This document shows, in pieces, positions 9,701-18,295 of a DNA stretch of 64,000 nucleotides. The position numbers and the translations under genes are program-made. Numbering within the stretch: position 1 is the stretch's first letter; the number at the start of each line of letters is the position of its first letter. Under the pieces are notes generated by a model. The model was not told where the DNA came from, did not search any database, and saw only the letters and a list, made by a program, of their open reading frames with translations. The stretch spans positions 1 through 64,000 of the forward strand of contig JAOSKV010000048.1 in the NCBI GenBank assembly GCA_027493405.1, given 5' to 3'. This DNA is from FEB-22 sp003105195. GTDB lineage: Bacteria > Pseudomonadota > Alphaproteobacteria > Rhizobiales > Xanthobacteraceae.

Positions 9701-11574
9701 CAGTCGAGCAGCATGTCGTGGAGCCACACCTCGGGAGCGCCGTCGCCCGCGGGCGCGATCCGGTAGGTGTGCTCGTCGACCACCTTGAAGCCCATGTTCT
9801 CCAGCACGGGGACGCGGTCGGAGAGCGGAATCGGCCGTTCGCGACTCCACACCTTCAGTCCCGCCTCCGGCCCCCCGGGTTCGCGCCGGCTGTAGAACTC
9901 GGCGCCGAGCGTGCGCACCGGCGTCAGGCTCTCGATCGCGCGGATGTCCGCCACCGCGATCGCGGGCGGATAGACGTCGCGATAGCTGTTCGGGAAGGCG
10001 TCGCGGTAGCGGCGGGTCAGCGCGTGCGCCTTGACGGGCTCGTGCACCAGCGTGATCGCCTCCGCGAGCCCGTCGGTCCAGGTGCGCACCAAGCCGGCGA
10101 CCGCGTGCTCCAGGGTGGCGCGATCGGGGTTCGGCGTCTCGCCGCCCGAGCGGCCGATGATGAAGTGGACACGCACCAGCGGTCCTTCCGGGAAGAACGG
10201 GTAGAAGGCCGAGACGCGCCCCTGGTAGACGGACGCCAGATGGTTGCCGATCGCGATGCGCGCCGGGGAGCCGTAGCGCTCGCGCGGCACGTAGACGATC
10301 ACCGAGACGAAGCGGTCGAAACGGTCGCGCCGCGGCAGCACGCGCACGCGCGGCCGCTCGTCGAGGTGCAGAACCGCCATCGCGAACTGGTAGAGGGTGT
10401 CCTCGTCGATCTGGAACAGCTCGTCGCGCGGATACTGCTCGAGCACGTTGACGAGCGCCTTGCCGGAGTGGCTGTCGATGTTGAAGCCGGAGCGCTTGAT
10501 CAGCGCGTCCACCTTGCGGCGCAGGTACGGAATCGTGCGGGTGGAGCGCGTGTAGGCCGTCGAGGTGAACAGGCCGACGATGCGGAACTCGCCGGCGATG
10601 CGGCCCTCCGCGTCGAAGCGCTTCACGCCCACATAGTCCATGTAGACGCGGCGATGCACGCGCGAGCGCACGTTCGCCTTGGTGATGATCAGCGCCTTCG
10701 GCTCCTTCAGGAACTCCATGATCTCCGGCGTGATCGAGACGAGGTCGCCGCCGCGGCGCAGCACCCGCACTTCGGGCGCGCGCAGGATGCCGAGCCCGGT
10801 CTCGAATTGCGGCTCGTAGTCGCCGCCCTCCTCCCCGACCGCGTAGTCGCGCACGCCGAGGAAGGTGAAGTTGTTGGCGACCAGCCATTCCAGGAACTGC
10901 GCGGCCTCGGCGATCTCGTCGACCGGTAGCGGCGGCGGGTTGTTGCGCAGGTCCGCGATCGCATCGGCGACCCGCGAGAGCATCGGCCGCCAGTCCTGCA
11001 CGCAGACGCGTACGTCGGCGAGCACCTTGCCGAGCGCGTGCAGGACGTTGGTGCGGCGCTGCTCGTCCTCGATCCGCTCCACATGGATGTGGATGAAGCT
11101 CTCGCGCAGCGCCGCGCCCACGGCGGGGCTCTCGCCGCGGAATCCGACCAGGCTGCCCGTGTGGTCGCGCTCGACCGTGAAGATCGGGTGCACCACGAGG
11201 CGGACGTCGACCCCCTCCTCGGCGAGCTCGGCCAGGACCGAATCGAGCAGGAACGGCATGTCGTCGTTCAAGATCTCGATGATTGCGACGCTCTTGATGC
11301 CTTCGCCGCCGATCGGCCCCTGGCGTGCCTCGAAACGGATCCTCGGCGCGCCGGGCTTGCGCTCCTTCAGGAACGACCAGGCGTCCTCGGCGAGGCTGGC
11401 GATCTCGCGGGCCTCGAACCGGATCAGGTCCTCGGGCGCCGCGCGCGCGAACAGGAGCTCGGCGAAGCTTTCGGGCATGTCGCCGCGCAAGCCGCTGAGA
11501 ATGGTGCCGGCAAGCTCGACCAGGCGCCTGGCGATGCGCTCCTCGTCGGTGCCGTGGGTGGCGTCCGCGTCCAT
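6730..11574 (-). CDS. gdhB: NAD-specific glutamate dehydrogenase, 180-kDa class
   Basis: This very long enzyme (1614 residues) oxidatively deaminates glutamate to 2-oxoglutarate with NAD, feeding amino-acid carbon into the TCA cycle. Length and sequence match the L-GDH180 class. The N-terminal third has the ACT-like regulatory segments (IIEILNDDMPFLLDSVLAEL, then VVHPIFTVERD). The catalytic core is marked by GGIRWSDRPQDFRTEVLGL, KGGFVPKHL and the NAD-region KGTATFSDTAN. The frame stays open upstream to 12558 because of antisense coding; the ATG at 11574 is chosen since MDADATHGTDEERI leads directly into the conserved N-terminus. It diverges from the AhpD-like gene. Confidence 0.95.
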   Translation of the reverse strand: MDADATHGTDEERIARRLVELAGTILSGLRGDMPESFAELLFARAAPEDLIRFEAREIASLAEDAWSFLKERKPGAPRIRFEARQGPIGGEGIKSVAIIEILNDDMPFLLDSVLAELAEEGVDVRLVVHPIFTVERDHTGSLVGFRGESPAVGAALRESFIHIHVERIEDEQRRTNVLHALGKVLADVRVCVQDWRPMLSRVADAIADLRNNPPPLPVDEIAEAAQFLEWLVANNFTFLGVRDYAVGEEGGDYEPQFETGLGILRAPEVRVLRRGGDLVSITPEIMEFLKEPKALIITKANVRSRVHRRVYMDYVGVKRFDAEGRIAGEFRIVGLFTSTAYTRSTRTIPYLRRKVDALIKRSGFNIDSHSGKALVNVLEQYPRDELFQIDEDTLYQFAMAVLHLDERPRVRVLPRRDRFDRFVSVIVYVPRERYGSPARIAIGNHLASVYQGRVSAFYPFFPEGPLVRVHFIIGRSGGETPNPDRATLEHAVAGLVRTWTDGLAEAITLVHEPVKAHALTRRYRDAFPNSYRDVYPPAIAVADIRAIESLTPVRTLGAEFYSRREPGGPEAGLKVWSRERPIPLSDRVPVLENMGFKVVDEHTYRIAPAGDGAPEVWLHDMLLDWGEAGSFDLDALKQRLEACFIVVMRGRAENDGYNALVLATGLQWREVALLRAISRFLRQIRVAYSQDYLWATLRKHAGVASALVRLFHLRFDPRVDLAGEERGSREREAARAIEEALAAVESLDEDRILRHFLNAVQSALRTNFYQIDVGGQPKATIAIKFDSRRIEGLPLPRPLYEIFVYSPRVEGVHLRFGKVARGGIRWSDRPQDFRTEVLGLVKAQQVKNAVIVPVGAKGGFVPKHLAPGMPRDQVQAEGIAAYTMFVSTLLDITDNLGPDGIVPPANVVRHDGDDPYLVVAADKGTATFSDTANGIALEHGFWLGDAFASGGSAGYDHKAMGITARGAWEAVRRHFREMDVDITTTPFTVAGVGDMSGDVFGNGMLLERTIRLVAAFDHRDIFIDPDPDPQTSFEERKRLFAMPRSSWQDYDRSRISAGGGVYARNAKEIQLGEPAQRLLGLGAAKATPQQVMNAILRLEADLLWFGGIGTFVRASAESDDQVGDKANDPIRVAAAQLRCRVIGEGANLGVTQRGRIEAATRGIRLNTDAIDNSAGVNTSDVEVNIKIALSAPVRAGTLGVKERDGLLAGMTDEVASLVLRNNYQQTLALSLTQRRGLDELGFQQRLMHALEARGMLDRAIEFLPDDMEIAERRKREQGLTRPELAVLLAYAKLALHGDLLDSEVPDDPYLGRELARYFPRALVERFPEAVESHRLRREIISTQLSNAMINRGGASLVVRIADQTGATPAAIAAAFTAVRNSYGLTELNGEIDGLDAKVAGRLQLDLYAAVQDLLLDRIVWFLRHHDLSQGLAGVIEHYRAGIAAVASELDRVLPPDALAAQQARRADLAGAGVPEALARQIARLPALSAAADVVLVADRTQRPVADVAATYFAAGAVFRLDRIRGAARDVRVTDHYDWLVRDRALDSIAESERRIAAQMLGSGAAGAAAIEAWVAPRTGEVDRIRMTMQDMTSSGLTLSKLAVAAGLLGDLVRD

Positions 11575-11739
11575 GCCTGTCTCCCGTGCGGCGAGTCTTC
11601 CCGATCCGCCCGGGCGCGTCGAGGGTTTCCCCGGCAGGCCATGCGGCGGGCGCCGCGTCGGGGCGCGTCCGCGGCGATTCCGTTCGCCCCTGCAAGGCTG
11701 TAGGCTAGCTTCCGCTAAAGAAGCCGTAAGGAGCGGGCC

Positions 11740-12456
11740 ATGCCCAAAAAATTCAAGCATTCCAATAAGATCGAACCCGCGCCCCGGGCCCGCCCGGCCT
11801 CTCGCGGCACGCCGAAGCGTTTGGCGCGCACCCGCGCGGTCGCGGCTTCCCGCCCTGCGGCGGCGCAGCCCGCCAATCCCGCGGCACAACGGGACGACGC
11901 GCCGATCATGGCGCTCGACCTGCCGGCCGCGGCCCTCAGCCCCGCCATGGCGGCCTATTTCAGGAAATGTGAGGAGAAGCTCGGCTTCGTGCCGAACGTG
12001 CTGCAGGCCTATGCCTTCGACAACGCCAAGCTGGAGGCCTTCGTCGCCTTCTACAACGATCTCATGCTGGGCGCCTCCGGCCTTTCCAAGCTGGAGCGCG
12101 AGATGATCGCCGTCGCGGTCTCCTCGCAGAACCGCTGCTACTACTGCCTCACCGCCCACGGCGCCGCGGTGCGGGCGCTCTCCGGCGACCCCGTCCAGGG
12201 CGAGCTGATGGTCATGAACTATCGCGCGGCACGGCTGAGCAAGCGCCAGCGCGCCATGCTGGACTTCGCCGTGAAGCTCAGCTCGCAGCCCTGGGGCGTG
12301 GAGGAGGCCGACCGCGAGCGCCTGCGCCGCGCCGGCTTCAGCGACCGCGACATCTGGGACATCGCGGCGGTCGCGGCCTTCTTCAACATGTCGAACCGCG
12401 TCGCCTCGGCGACCGACATGCGCCCGAACGCCGTGTACCACGCCCAGGCGAGATAG
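11740..12456 (+). CDS. peroxidase-related / AhpD-like carboxymuconolactone-decarboxylase family protein
   Basis: A 238-residue member of the AhpD-like alkylhydroperoxidase fold. The redox motif NRCYYCLTAHG is present, with C133 and C136 as the CxxC pair and H140 in the proton-relay position, so peroxide reduction is plausible. The last ~180 residues form the peroxidase-related domain, starting around LPAAALSPAMAAYFRKCEEK. The first ~55 residues are an unusual Lys/Arg/Ala/Pro-rich extension. The ATG at 11740 has an AAGGAG ribosome-binding site nine bases away, so the extension is probably real; an internal ATG at 11908 would give the bare domain. The electron donor is unknown. Confidence 0.85.
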   Translation: MPKKFKHSNKIEPAPRARPASRGTPKRLARTRAVAASRPAAAQPANPAAQRDDAPIMALDLPAAALSPAMAAYFRKCEEKLGFVPNVLQAYAFDNAKLEAFVAFYNDLMLGASGLSKLEREMIAVAVSSQNRCYYCLTAHGAAVRALSGDPVQGELMVMNYRAARLSKRQRAMLDFAVKLSSQPWGVEEADRERLRRAGFSDRDIWDIAAVAAFFNMSNRVASATDMRPNAVYHAQAR

Positions 12457-12503
12457 CACATGTTCCGGCGAAGCGGATACCGGTTCGCCGACAGGAACAT
12501 GCG
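12457..12503. repeat. extragenic palindromic repeat, copy 1
   Basis: A 47-base imperfect palindrome directly after the AhpD-like gene. Its centre reads CGAAGCGGATACCGGTTCG and its ends are CATGTTCC and GGAACATG. It shares layout and core (AAGYGGNNACCGGTT) with the elements at 31263-31311 and 47334-47382. Such elements are widespread between genes in Rhizobiales. Confidence 0.7.
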
Positions 12504-12619
12504 CCCACGAGAGTCTACAGCCATGACCGGCCGAGGAACTGGCCAGACGTGATTCCATTCCAGCAGAAGCGGCTGTAGCCGTCCGATCGAGCGACCGGAG
12601 CGACCGGCCGTCGTGTCAT

Positions 12620-13231
12620 TCACATCACGATCAGCTTGTTGGGCAGCTCGTCGTGACTGATGGCGCCCGGCGGGAAATGCTGCGCGAGGATTTCGGCCAT
12701 CTGCTCGATGGCGGCGATGTACCCCTCCGCCGGCCGGCCGGCGCGCAGCGCGGCGGTGAGCGCCTCGACCGGCTTCGCCCAGGCGTCCGGCGCGATCTTC
12801 TCGTTGACTCGCGCGTCCGCGACGATCTCCGCGTCACGCTCCGCGAGCGCCGCGAAGATCATGACCCCGCTGCGTTGCGCGGTCTGGTGCAGGCCGAGCG
12901 CGCGGAACTGGCGCAACGCGAGCGCGTGCGCCCGCGCGCGCCGGGTGCGCCCGGGCACCAGGCTGAACCGGATGCTGCGCCGGGACAGCGCCAGCGCCAC
13001 CGCCGCGAATACGGCGAGCTGCCAGATATAGATCGTGGTCGCCGACCAGCCGGTCATCTGGATCAGCGGGAAGGGCACGAACAAGGCGAGCACCGAGGCC
13101 CAGCCGAACGGCACGAAGCGATAGCTGCTGGCCTCGGGCGTGACCACGCAGAGGATCTCGGCCGAGGTGCGCGCCTCGGCCGTGCGGATCGCTTCGGCGA
13201 TGCGGCTGCTGTCGGCATCCGTGATGACCAT
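12620..13231 (-). CDS. TPM-domain membrane protein
   Basis: A 203-residue protein with a TPM (TLP18.3/Psb32/MOLO-1) fold that is split by two membrane segments. An N-terminal piece (VITDADSSRIAEAIRTAEARTSAE-type start) is followed by hydrophobic segments around residues 45-90 and then the rest of the TPM domain, including SGVMIFAALAERDAEIVAD. This matches the small TPM-membrane proteins that alphaproteobacteria often encode in pairs; here only one is seen. Function is unclear; relatives have been linked to membrane repair or phosphatase activity without proof. The ATG at 13231 has GGAGAGG upstream and is preferred to the one at 13258. Confidence 0.8.
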   Translation of the reverse strand: MVITDADSSRIAEAIRTAEARTSAEILCVVTPEASSYRFVPFGWASVLALFVPFPLIQMTGWSATTIYIWQLAVFAAVALALSRRSIRFSLVPGRTRRARAHALALRQFRALGLHQTAQRSGVMIFAALAERDAEIVADARVNEKIAPDAWAKPVEALTAALRAGRPAEGYIAAIEQMAEILAQHFPPGAISHDELPNKLIVM

Positions 13232-13418
13232 GCTTTCCTCTCCGCTGTGCGCGAGCAAGTCACTCTACCCGATGTCGCCTGGATCGCCACGACGGGACCG
13301 CGCCTGCACGGCCCACCGATCCCGAATAACTCTTTCGTGAGCATCGGAATGCTGGCTCGTCCCGTGCAGCGTCGTATTCTCGCGCTGGCGAATGATGTTT
13401 CCCGGCGATAAGAACCGC

Positions 13419-15146
13419 ATGAGCATGGGCATGACTCGCAGGCAATGGCTTCTCGCGCTGGCGTTCTCGGTGCTGGCGTCGGCACCCGCATCGGGCCAGG
13501 CGCCGCCGGTCGCCGAGGTCGTGCGGCCGCAGCCGGTTCTCGCGCGGAACGGCATGGTGGCGAGCCAGGAGAAGCTCGCCACGCGGGTCGGGGTGGACAT
13601 CCTCGCGCGCGGCGGCAATGCGGTCGACGCCGCAGTTGCGGTCGGCTTCGCGCTCGCGGTCACGCATCCCCAGGCGGGCAATCTCGGTGGCGGCGGCTTC
13701 ATGCTGGTGCATCTCGCCGGGCGCAACGAGACGGCCGCGATCGACTACCGCGAGACCGCGCCGGCCTCCACCACGCGCGACGTGTTTCTCGACGCGGCCG
13801 GCGATGCCGACCCGCAGAAGTCGCGCGACTCCGGCCTCGCGATCGGCGTGCCCGGCACGGTCGCGGGCCTCGCGCTCGCCCACGCGCGCTACGGTTCGGG
13901 CCGGTTCACGCTCGCCGAGCTGATCGCACCCGCGATCCGCCTGGCGCGGGAGGGCATCCCGGTGGAGGACGACCTCGCGGATTCGCTCGCCCGCTTCCAG
14001 CCGCGGCTGGTGCGCTGGCCGTCATCCGCGAGGATCTTCCTCAAGCCCGACGGCGTCGCGCTCGGCGAGGGCGATCGCCTGGTGCAGGCCGACCTGGCGG
14101 ACACGCTTGCCGCGATCGCGCGCGAGGGTCAACGCGCCTTCTACGAGGGGCGGATCGGCGAGAAGATCGTCGCCAGCGTGCGCGACGCCGGCGGCCTGAT
14201 GACGCGCGAGGATCTGCGCGACTACCGGCCGCTGGTGCGCGCGCCGGTGCGCGGCAGCTATCGCGGTTACGAGATCGCGTCCATGCCGCCGCCCTCCTCG
14301 GGCGGCGTGCACCTGGTCCAGATCCTCAACATCCTCGAAGGCTTCCGGCTCGAGACCCGGGACGCGGGCGCGCTGCACCTGATGATCGAGGCCATGAAGC
14401 CCGCCTATGCGGACCGCAGCGAGTTCCTCGGCGATCCGGCCTTCCTGCGGGTGCCCGTGGCGGGCCTGACCGCAAAGCCCTATGCGGACGCGCTGCGCGC
14501 CGAGATCTCGCCCGACCGCGCGCGACCCGCGCAGGAGATCAAGCCCGGCCGTCCGCAGGCCTTCGAGAGCCCGAACACCACCCACTATTCGGTGGTCGAC
14601 CGCTTCGGCAACGCGGTCTCCAACACCACCACGCTGAACTTCAGCTATGGCGTCGGGCTGGTCGCCGAGGGCACCGGGATCCTGCTCAACAACGAGCTCG
14701 ACGATTTCGCCGCCAAGCCCGGCGTCCCCAACGCCTACGGCCTGGTCGGCGGGGAGGCCAATGCGCCCGGTCCCGGCAAGCGGCCGCTCTCCTCCATGAC
14801 GCCCACGATCCTGTTCCGCGACGGGCGCGTCGCCCTGGTCACGGGCTCGCCCGGCGGCAGCCGCATCATCACGACGGTTCTGCAGGTGATCACCAATGTG
14901 ATCGACTTCCGCATGGACCTCGCCGCGGCGGTCGCCGCACCGCGCATCCATCACCAGTGGCTGCCCGACCGGGTCGCGGCCGAGCGCGGCCTTGCGCCCG
15001 AGATCGTCCAGGCCCTGGAGGCGCGCGGTCACACGGTCGTGCTCGGGACGAATTCCGGATCGGCGAACTCGATCCTGGTCGCGCCCGACGGCCTCGTCGG
15101 CGCCGCCGACCCGCGCCATCGCGGCACGTTGGCGGCGGGGCATTGA
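13419..15146 (+). CDS. ggt: gamma-glutamyltransferase (glutathione hydrolase), periplasmic
   Basis: The enzyme cleaves gamma-glutamyl bonds of glutathione in the periplasm and matures by self-cleavage into two chains. A signal peptide is visible (TRRQWLLALAFSVLASAPASGQA). The large subunit contains LARGGNAVDAAVAVGFALAV and GNLGGGGFML. The catalytic Thr is the first residue of the small subunit in NTTHYSVVDRFGNAVS, and the substrate-binding segment PLSSMTPTILF and glycine loop GSPGGSRI follow. About 575 residues, normal length. Several in-frame ATGs (13392, 13395, 13419, 13425, 13431) precede the signal peptide and none has a clear ribosome-binding site; 13419 is a compromise. Confidence 0.94.
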   Translation: MSMGMTRRQWLLALAFSVLASAPASGQAPPVAEVVRPQPVLARNGMVASQEKLATRVGVDILARGGNAVDAAVAVGFALAVTHPQAGNLGGGGFMLVHLAGRNETAAIDYRETAPASTTRDVFLDAAGDADPQKSRDSGLAIGVPGTVAGLALAHARYGSGRFTLAELIAPAIRLAREGIPVEDDLADSLARFQPRLVRWPSSARIFLKPDGVALGEGDRLVQADLADTLAAIAREGQRAFYEGRIGEKIVASVRDAGGLMTREDLRDYRPLVRAPVRGSYRGYEIASMPPPSSGGVHLVQILNILEGFRLETRDAGALHLMIEAMKPAYADRSEFLGDPAFLRVPVAGLTAKPYADALRAEISPDRARPAQEIKPGRPQAFESPNTTHYSVVDRFGNAVSNTTTLNFSYGVGLVAEGTGILLNNELDDFAAKPGVPNAYGLVGGEANAPGPGKRPLSSMTPTILFRDGRVALVTGSPGGSRIITTVLQVITNVIDFRMDLAAAVAAPRIHHQWLPDRVAAERGLAPEIVQALEARGHTVVLGTNSGSANSILVAPDGLVGAADPRHRGTLAAGH

Positions 15147-15204
15147 AGCGAGCCGTCGCAGAGGCCGCGCCGTGCCGCATGCACCGGCAACGCGGCGCGT
15201 CCCG

Positions 15205-15639
15205 TCAGCCCCCGAACGTGATCTTCACCGAGGCCGCGCTCCGGTCGGCTTCGCCGTGATGGACGGCCTCGATGTTGTTGCCGTCCGGATCGAGCAGGAA
15301 GGCCGCGTAGTAGCCCGGATGATAGGGGCGCTCGCCCGGCGCGCCGTTGTCGGTGCCGCCGTGCGCGAGCCCCGCCCGATGGAAGGCATCGACCATGGCG
15401 CGGTCCTTGGCCTGGAAGGCAAGGTGATGGCGTCCGGTCAGCTGGCCCTGCGCCGCCCGGCTGTCCCGGCTCGAGACGAACAATTCATCGGCCCAGAAAT
15501 AGTCCTCGGCGCCGCCGCCGATCGGAATCTCGAGCACGCGAAGGATCGCCTCGTAGAAACGGCGGCTCGCCGCCAGATCGGTGACGACCAGCTGGATATG
15601 GTCGATCAGGCGGCCACGATGGAGTTCCTGTGTTTCCAT
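15205..15639 (-). CDS. VOC-family (glyoxalase/dioxygenase-fold) protein
   Basis: A 144-residue vicinal-oxygen-chelate protein. The two beta-alpha-beta modules are recognisable: IDHIQLVVTDLAASRRFYEAIL at the start and GYYAAFLLDPDGNNIEAVHH near the end. Likely metal ligands are H14, the His in RHHLAFQA and the Glu of NNIEAV, in the usual VOC positions. The substrate is not known; the sequence is not close enough to lactoylglutathione lyase or fosfomycin resistance proteins to name it. The open frame extends upstream through the tRNA gene, so the ATG at 15639 is taken as the start. It converges with ggt. Confidence 0.85.
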   Translation of the reverse strand: METQELHRGRLIDHIQLVVTDLAASRRFYEAILRVLEIPIGGGAEDYFWADELFVSSRDSRAAQGQLTGRHHLAFQAKDRAMVDAFHRAGLAHGGTDNGAPGERPYHPGYYAAFLLDPDGNNIEAVHHGEADRSAASVKITFGG

Positions 15640-15740
15640 GCATGGTCCCAATACGAAGCGTGCTCCGAGCCGCCCGAAGCCATGACGGCTGCCCGTGAAC
15701 GTCGGGATCTCGGCTGACCGGCCCGGACAAAGCGAAATTT

Positions 15741-15815
15741 TGGAGCGGGCGATGGGATTCGAACCCACGACCCCAACCTTGGCAAGGTTGTGCTCTACCC
15801 CTGAGCTACACCCGC
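15741..15815 (-). tRNA. tRNA-Gly (anticodon GCC)
   Basis: On the minus strand the 75 bases fold as a full cloverleaf. The acceptor stem is GCGGGTG paired with CGCCCGC, the D arm contains AGCTCAGGGGTAGAGC, the anticodon loop CTTGCCAAG gives anticodon GCC, and the T loop is GGTTCGAATCC. The discriminator base is T and CCA is encoded in the DNA. Confidence 0.97.
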
Positions 15816-16003
15816 ATCCATGGGGTCCGGCACCGCCGGTCAGGCGTTGCTATGCCAAATGCCGCCGCGGTTTGCAAGGCGCGCCCCGACGCGTCCGGCC
15901 TGCCGGAAACGGTGCGTTTTGCACGGCAGAGCCGTTCCAACCGCTCCGGGAGGTCGGTAAAACCACGTTTCCACATCTCCCCTCCCCATCAGGCTTGGTT
16001 CCC

Positions 16004-16513
16004 ATGCCCGCAACACCGGACGAACTGTTCGCCTTTCTCGACCGGCTCGGCATTCCCCACACGACCGCGGCCCACCCGCCTTTGTTCACGGTCGAGCAGT
16101 CCCAGGCCCTGCGCGGCACGATTCCGGGCGGCCACACCAAGAACCTGTTCCTCAAGGACAAGAAGGACGCGGTTTTCCTGGTGGTGCTGCGCGAGGACGC
16201 CCGGGTCGATCTCAAGACATTGCACCACCGGCTGGGCGCCGGACGCTTCTCCTTCGGCTCCGCGGACCTGCTGCGTGCGCTGCTCGGCGTCGAGCCCGGC
16301 GCGGTGACGCCGTTCGGGGTGATCAACGACACGGAACGCCGCGTCACGGTGGTGCTGGACGCCGCCATGATGGAGGAGGCGATCCTGAACTACCATCCGC
16401 TGGTCAACACCATGACGACCTCGATCGGGCGCGACGACCTGGTCCGGTTCCTGGCCGCCACCGGCCATCCGCCGCGCATCGAGCGGGTCTCGGACGGGCC
16501 CCCGGAAAGGTGA
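16004..16513 (+). CDS. prdX: prolyl-tRNA deacylase, ProX/YbaK family
   Basis: A 169-residue free-standing editing domain of the YbaK/ProRS-INS superfamily. Members of the PrdX/ProXp branch hydrolyse Ala-tRNA(Pro), correcting ProRS mistakes. Typical features are FAFLDRLGIPHTTAAHPPLFTVE at the N-terminus, the substrate Lys in TKNLFLKDKK, and the turn GVEPGAVTPFGVINDT. The C-terminus holds NYHPLVNTMTTSI, a usual late motif. The frame extends upstream across the tRNA gene; the ATG at 16004 fits the domain start. A thioredoxin-like gene follows after 99 bases on the same strand. Confidence 0.9.
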   Translation: MPATPDELFAFLDRLGIPHTTAAHPPLFTVEQSQALRGTIPGGHTKNLFLKDKKDAVFLVVLREDARVDLKTLHHRLGAGRFSFGSADLLRALLGVEPGAVTPFGVINDTERRVTVVLDAAMMEEAILNYHPLVNTMTTSIGRDDLVRFLAATGHPPRIERVSDGPPER

Positions 16514-16612
16514 CGGCCGATTGCAATCGCCCGGCCCCTGGCCCATTTAAGGCGCGAGAGTTCCAGCCCGACACGGGGCGCGCGGCCATCGCGCCCGAAA
16601 GGATCGATCGAC

Positions 16613-17512
16613 ATGCTGCAGAACGGCGGAGTGGCAAGCCAGGACGGCGCGATCAAGGACACCACCACCCAGGCCTTCGTGAAGGACGTGATCGAGGAGT
16701 CCCGGCGCCAGCCCGTGCTGGTGGACTTCTGGGCGCCCTGGTGCGGCCCCTGCAAGCAGCTCACGCCGATCCTCGAGAAGGTGGTCCGCGCCGCCAAGGG
16801 CAAGGTGAGGCTCGTCAAGATGAACATCGACGAGCATCCGCAGATTCCCGGCCAGATGGGCATCCAGTCGATCCCGGCCGTGATCGCCTTCCAGAACGGG
16901 CAGCCCGTCGACGGCTTCATGGGCGCGCTGCCCGAGAGCCAGGTCACGGCCTTCATCGAGCGGCTGACCCGCGACCGGATCGGCGGCGAGGAGAAGGACC
17001 TGCTGAAGGCCGCGGACGCGGCCCTGGTCGAGGGCGATCCGGCCGGCGCGGCCGAGATCTACGCGCAGGTGCTGGCGCAGGATGCGAGCAATGTGCACGC
17101 GCTCGCCGGCCTCGCCCGCTGCTATGTCGAGACCGGGGCGATGGAGCAGGCCAAGCAGACCCTCGCGCTGGTGCCGGAGGCGAAGCGCGACGAGGCGCCG
17201 GTCGCGGCCGCGCGCGCCGCGCTCGAGCTCGCCGAGCAGGCCGCCTCGCTCGGTCCGCTGGTCGAGCTCGAGCAGAAGGTCGCGGCCAATCCGCTCGACC
17301 ATCAGGCGCGCTTCGACCTCGCGCTCGCGCTCAATGCCAATGGCCGGCGCGTGGAGGCGGCCGATCAGCTGATCGAGATCGTGCGGCGCGATCGCAAATG
17401 GAACGACGACGGCGCGCGCAAGCAGCTCGTGCAGTTCTTCGAGGCCTGGGGACCGACCGACGAGGCGAGCGTGGCGGGCCGCCGGCGCCTGTCCTCGATC
17501 CTGTTCGCGTAG
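16613..17512 (+). CDS. cnoX: thioredoxin-TPR co-chaperone, CnoX-like (YbbN family)
   Basis: A 299-residue protein with an N-terminal thioredoxin domain (about 20-125) and a C-terminal TPR-like helical region (about 130-299). The active-site motif is the full WCGPC (C44, C47), unlike E. coli CnoX, which has SxxC. Alphaproteobacterial and Caulobacter CnoX keep CGPC and act as both holdase and thiol reductant, handing clients to GroEL; that is the likely role here. TPR-type segments include AEIYAQVLAQDASNVHALAGLARCY. A Lon-N domain gene follows 100 bases downstream, a frequent alphaproteobacterial pair. Cytoplasmic; no signal peptide. Confidence 0.9.
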   Translation: MLQNGGVASQDGAIKDTTTQAFVKDVIEESRRQPVLVDFWAPWCGPCKQLTPILEKVVRAAKGKVRLVKMNIDEHPQIPGQMGIQSIPAVIAFQNGQPVDGFMGALPESQVTAFIERLTRDRIGGEEKDLLKAADAALVEGDPAGAAEIYAQVLAQDASNVHALAGLARCYVETGAMEQAKQTLALVPEAKRDEAPVAAARAALELAEQAASLGPLVELEQKVAANPLDHQARFDLALALNANGRRVEAADQLIEIVRRDRKWNDDGARKQLVQFFEAWGPTDEASVAGRRRLSSILFA

Positions 17513-17612
17513 CGCTCGATCCAGGGACCGGATTCGCAAGGGGCCGCGTGCGATCAACGGTGCCGTTCCGTTCTGCGGACGAAGCCGGTAGGATAGCGGC
17601 GGGGAGGCCATC

Positions 17613-18287
17613 ATGCCGATGAACGCGGTCTATCGCGGCCCGGATGAGCTCCCCGACGTGATTCCGGTGTTCCCCTTGCCGGGCGCGTTGCTCCTGCCAC
17701 GCGGGCAGATGCCGCTCAACATCTTCGAGCCGCGCTATCTCGAGATGGTCGACGACGCGCTCGCCGCGCGCCACCGCCTCATCGGCATGATCCAGCCGGA
17801 CGTCGCGCATTCGGCCTCGGCCGCGCAGCCGCAACTCTATCGGGTCGGCTGCGTCGGACGCATCACCCAGATCGCCGAGAGCGGCGACGGTCGCTACCTG
17901 CTCGAGCTCACCGGAATCGCCCGCTTCCGCGTCGAGGAAGAGCTCGGCGTCGCGACCGCCTATCGCCAGTGCCGCGTCAGCTACGCACCCTTCGCGGACG
18001 ACTTCGTCGCCCGTAAGGGCGAGGAGGCGGTCGACCGCAAGGCGCTGCTCGAGGCGCTCTCGGCCTTCCTCAAGGCCAACAATCTCAAGGCCGACTGGGA
18101 GGGCATCGAGAGCGCACCCAACGAGGCCCTGGTCAATGCGCTCGCCATGATGTCTCCCTACGGGGTGCCCGAGAAGCAGGCCCTGCTCGAGGCCCCGGAC
18201 CTCAAGACGCGCGCCGAGATCCTGGTGGCGGTCACCGAGATCGAGCTCGCCAAGAGCAACATCCAGGGCGAGACGCCCCTCCAATAA
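17613..18287 (+). CDS. LON substrate-binding-domain protein
   Basis: A 224-residue protein that consists of the Lon N-terminal substrate-binding (PUA-like) domain with no AAA or protease part. Characteristic segments are IPVFPLPGALLLPRGQMPLNIFEPRYLEMV and the GCVGRITQI strand pair. The C-terminal part is helical (ALLEALSAFLKANNLKADWEGI), as in other stand-alone members. The family is conserved next to the cnoX-type gene in alphaproteobacteria and is usually annotated as peptidase S16 domain protein; what it binds is unknown. The ATG is preceded by GGGGAGG. It converges with the DNA ligase gene, leaving eight bases between stops. Confidence 0.88.
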   Translation: MPMNAVYRGPDELPDVIPVFPLPGALLLPRGQMPLNIFEPRYLEMVDDALAARHRLIGMIQPDVAHSASAAQPQLYRVGCVGRITQIAESGDGRYLLELTGIARFRVEEELGVATAYRQCRVSYAPFADDFVARKGEEAVDRKALLEALSAFLKANNLKADWEGIESAPNEALVNALAMMSPYGVPEKQALLEAPDLKTRAEILVAVTEIELAKSNIQGETPLQ

Positions 18288-18295
18288 CCTCCGAG

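Noticed and set aside
5797..10929. Very long plus-strand open frame (1710 codons) opposite the glutamate dehydrogenase
   Set aside because: It is the antisense shadow of the dehydrogenase in high-GC DNA; composition is Arg/Asp/Ala/Gly-rich with no family motif.
11575..12558. N-terminal extension of glutamate dehydrogenase by 328 codons
   Set aside because: It is antisense to the AhpD-like gene and has no similarity to the dehydrogenase family N-terminus.
15640..15768. Upstream extension of the VOC protein
   Set aside because: It runs through the tRNA-Gly gene.
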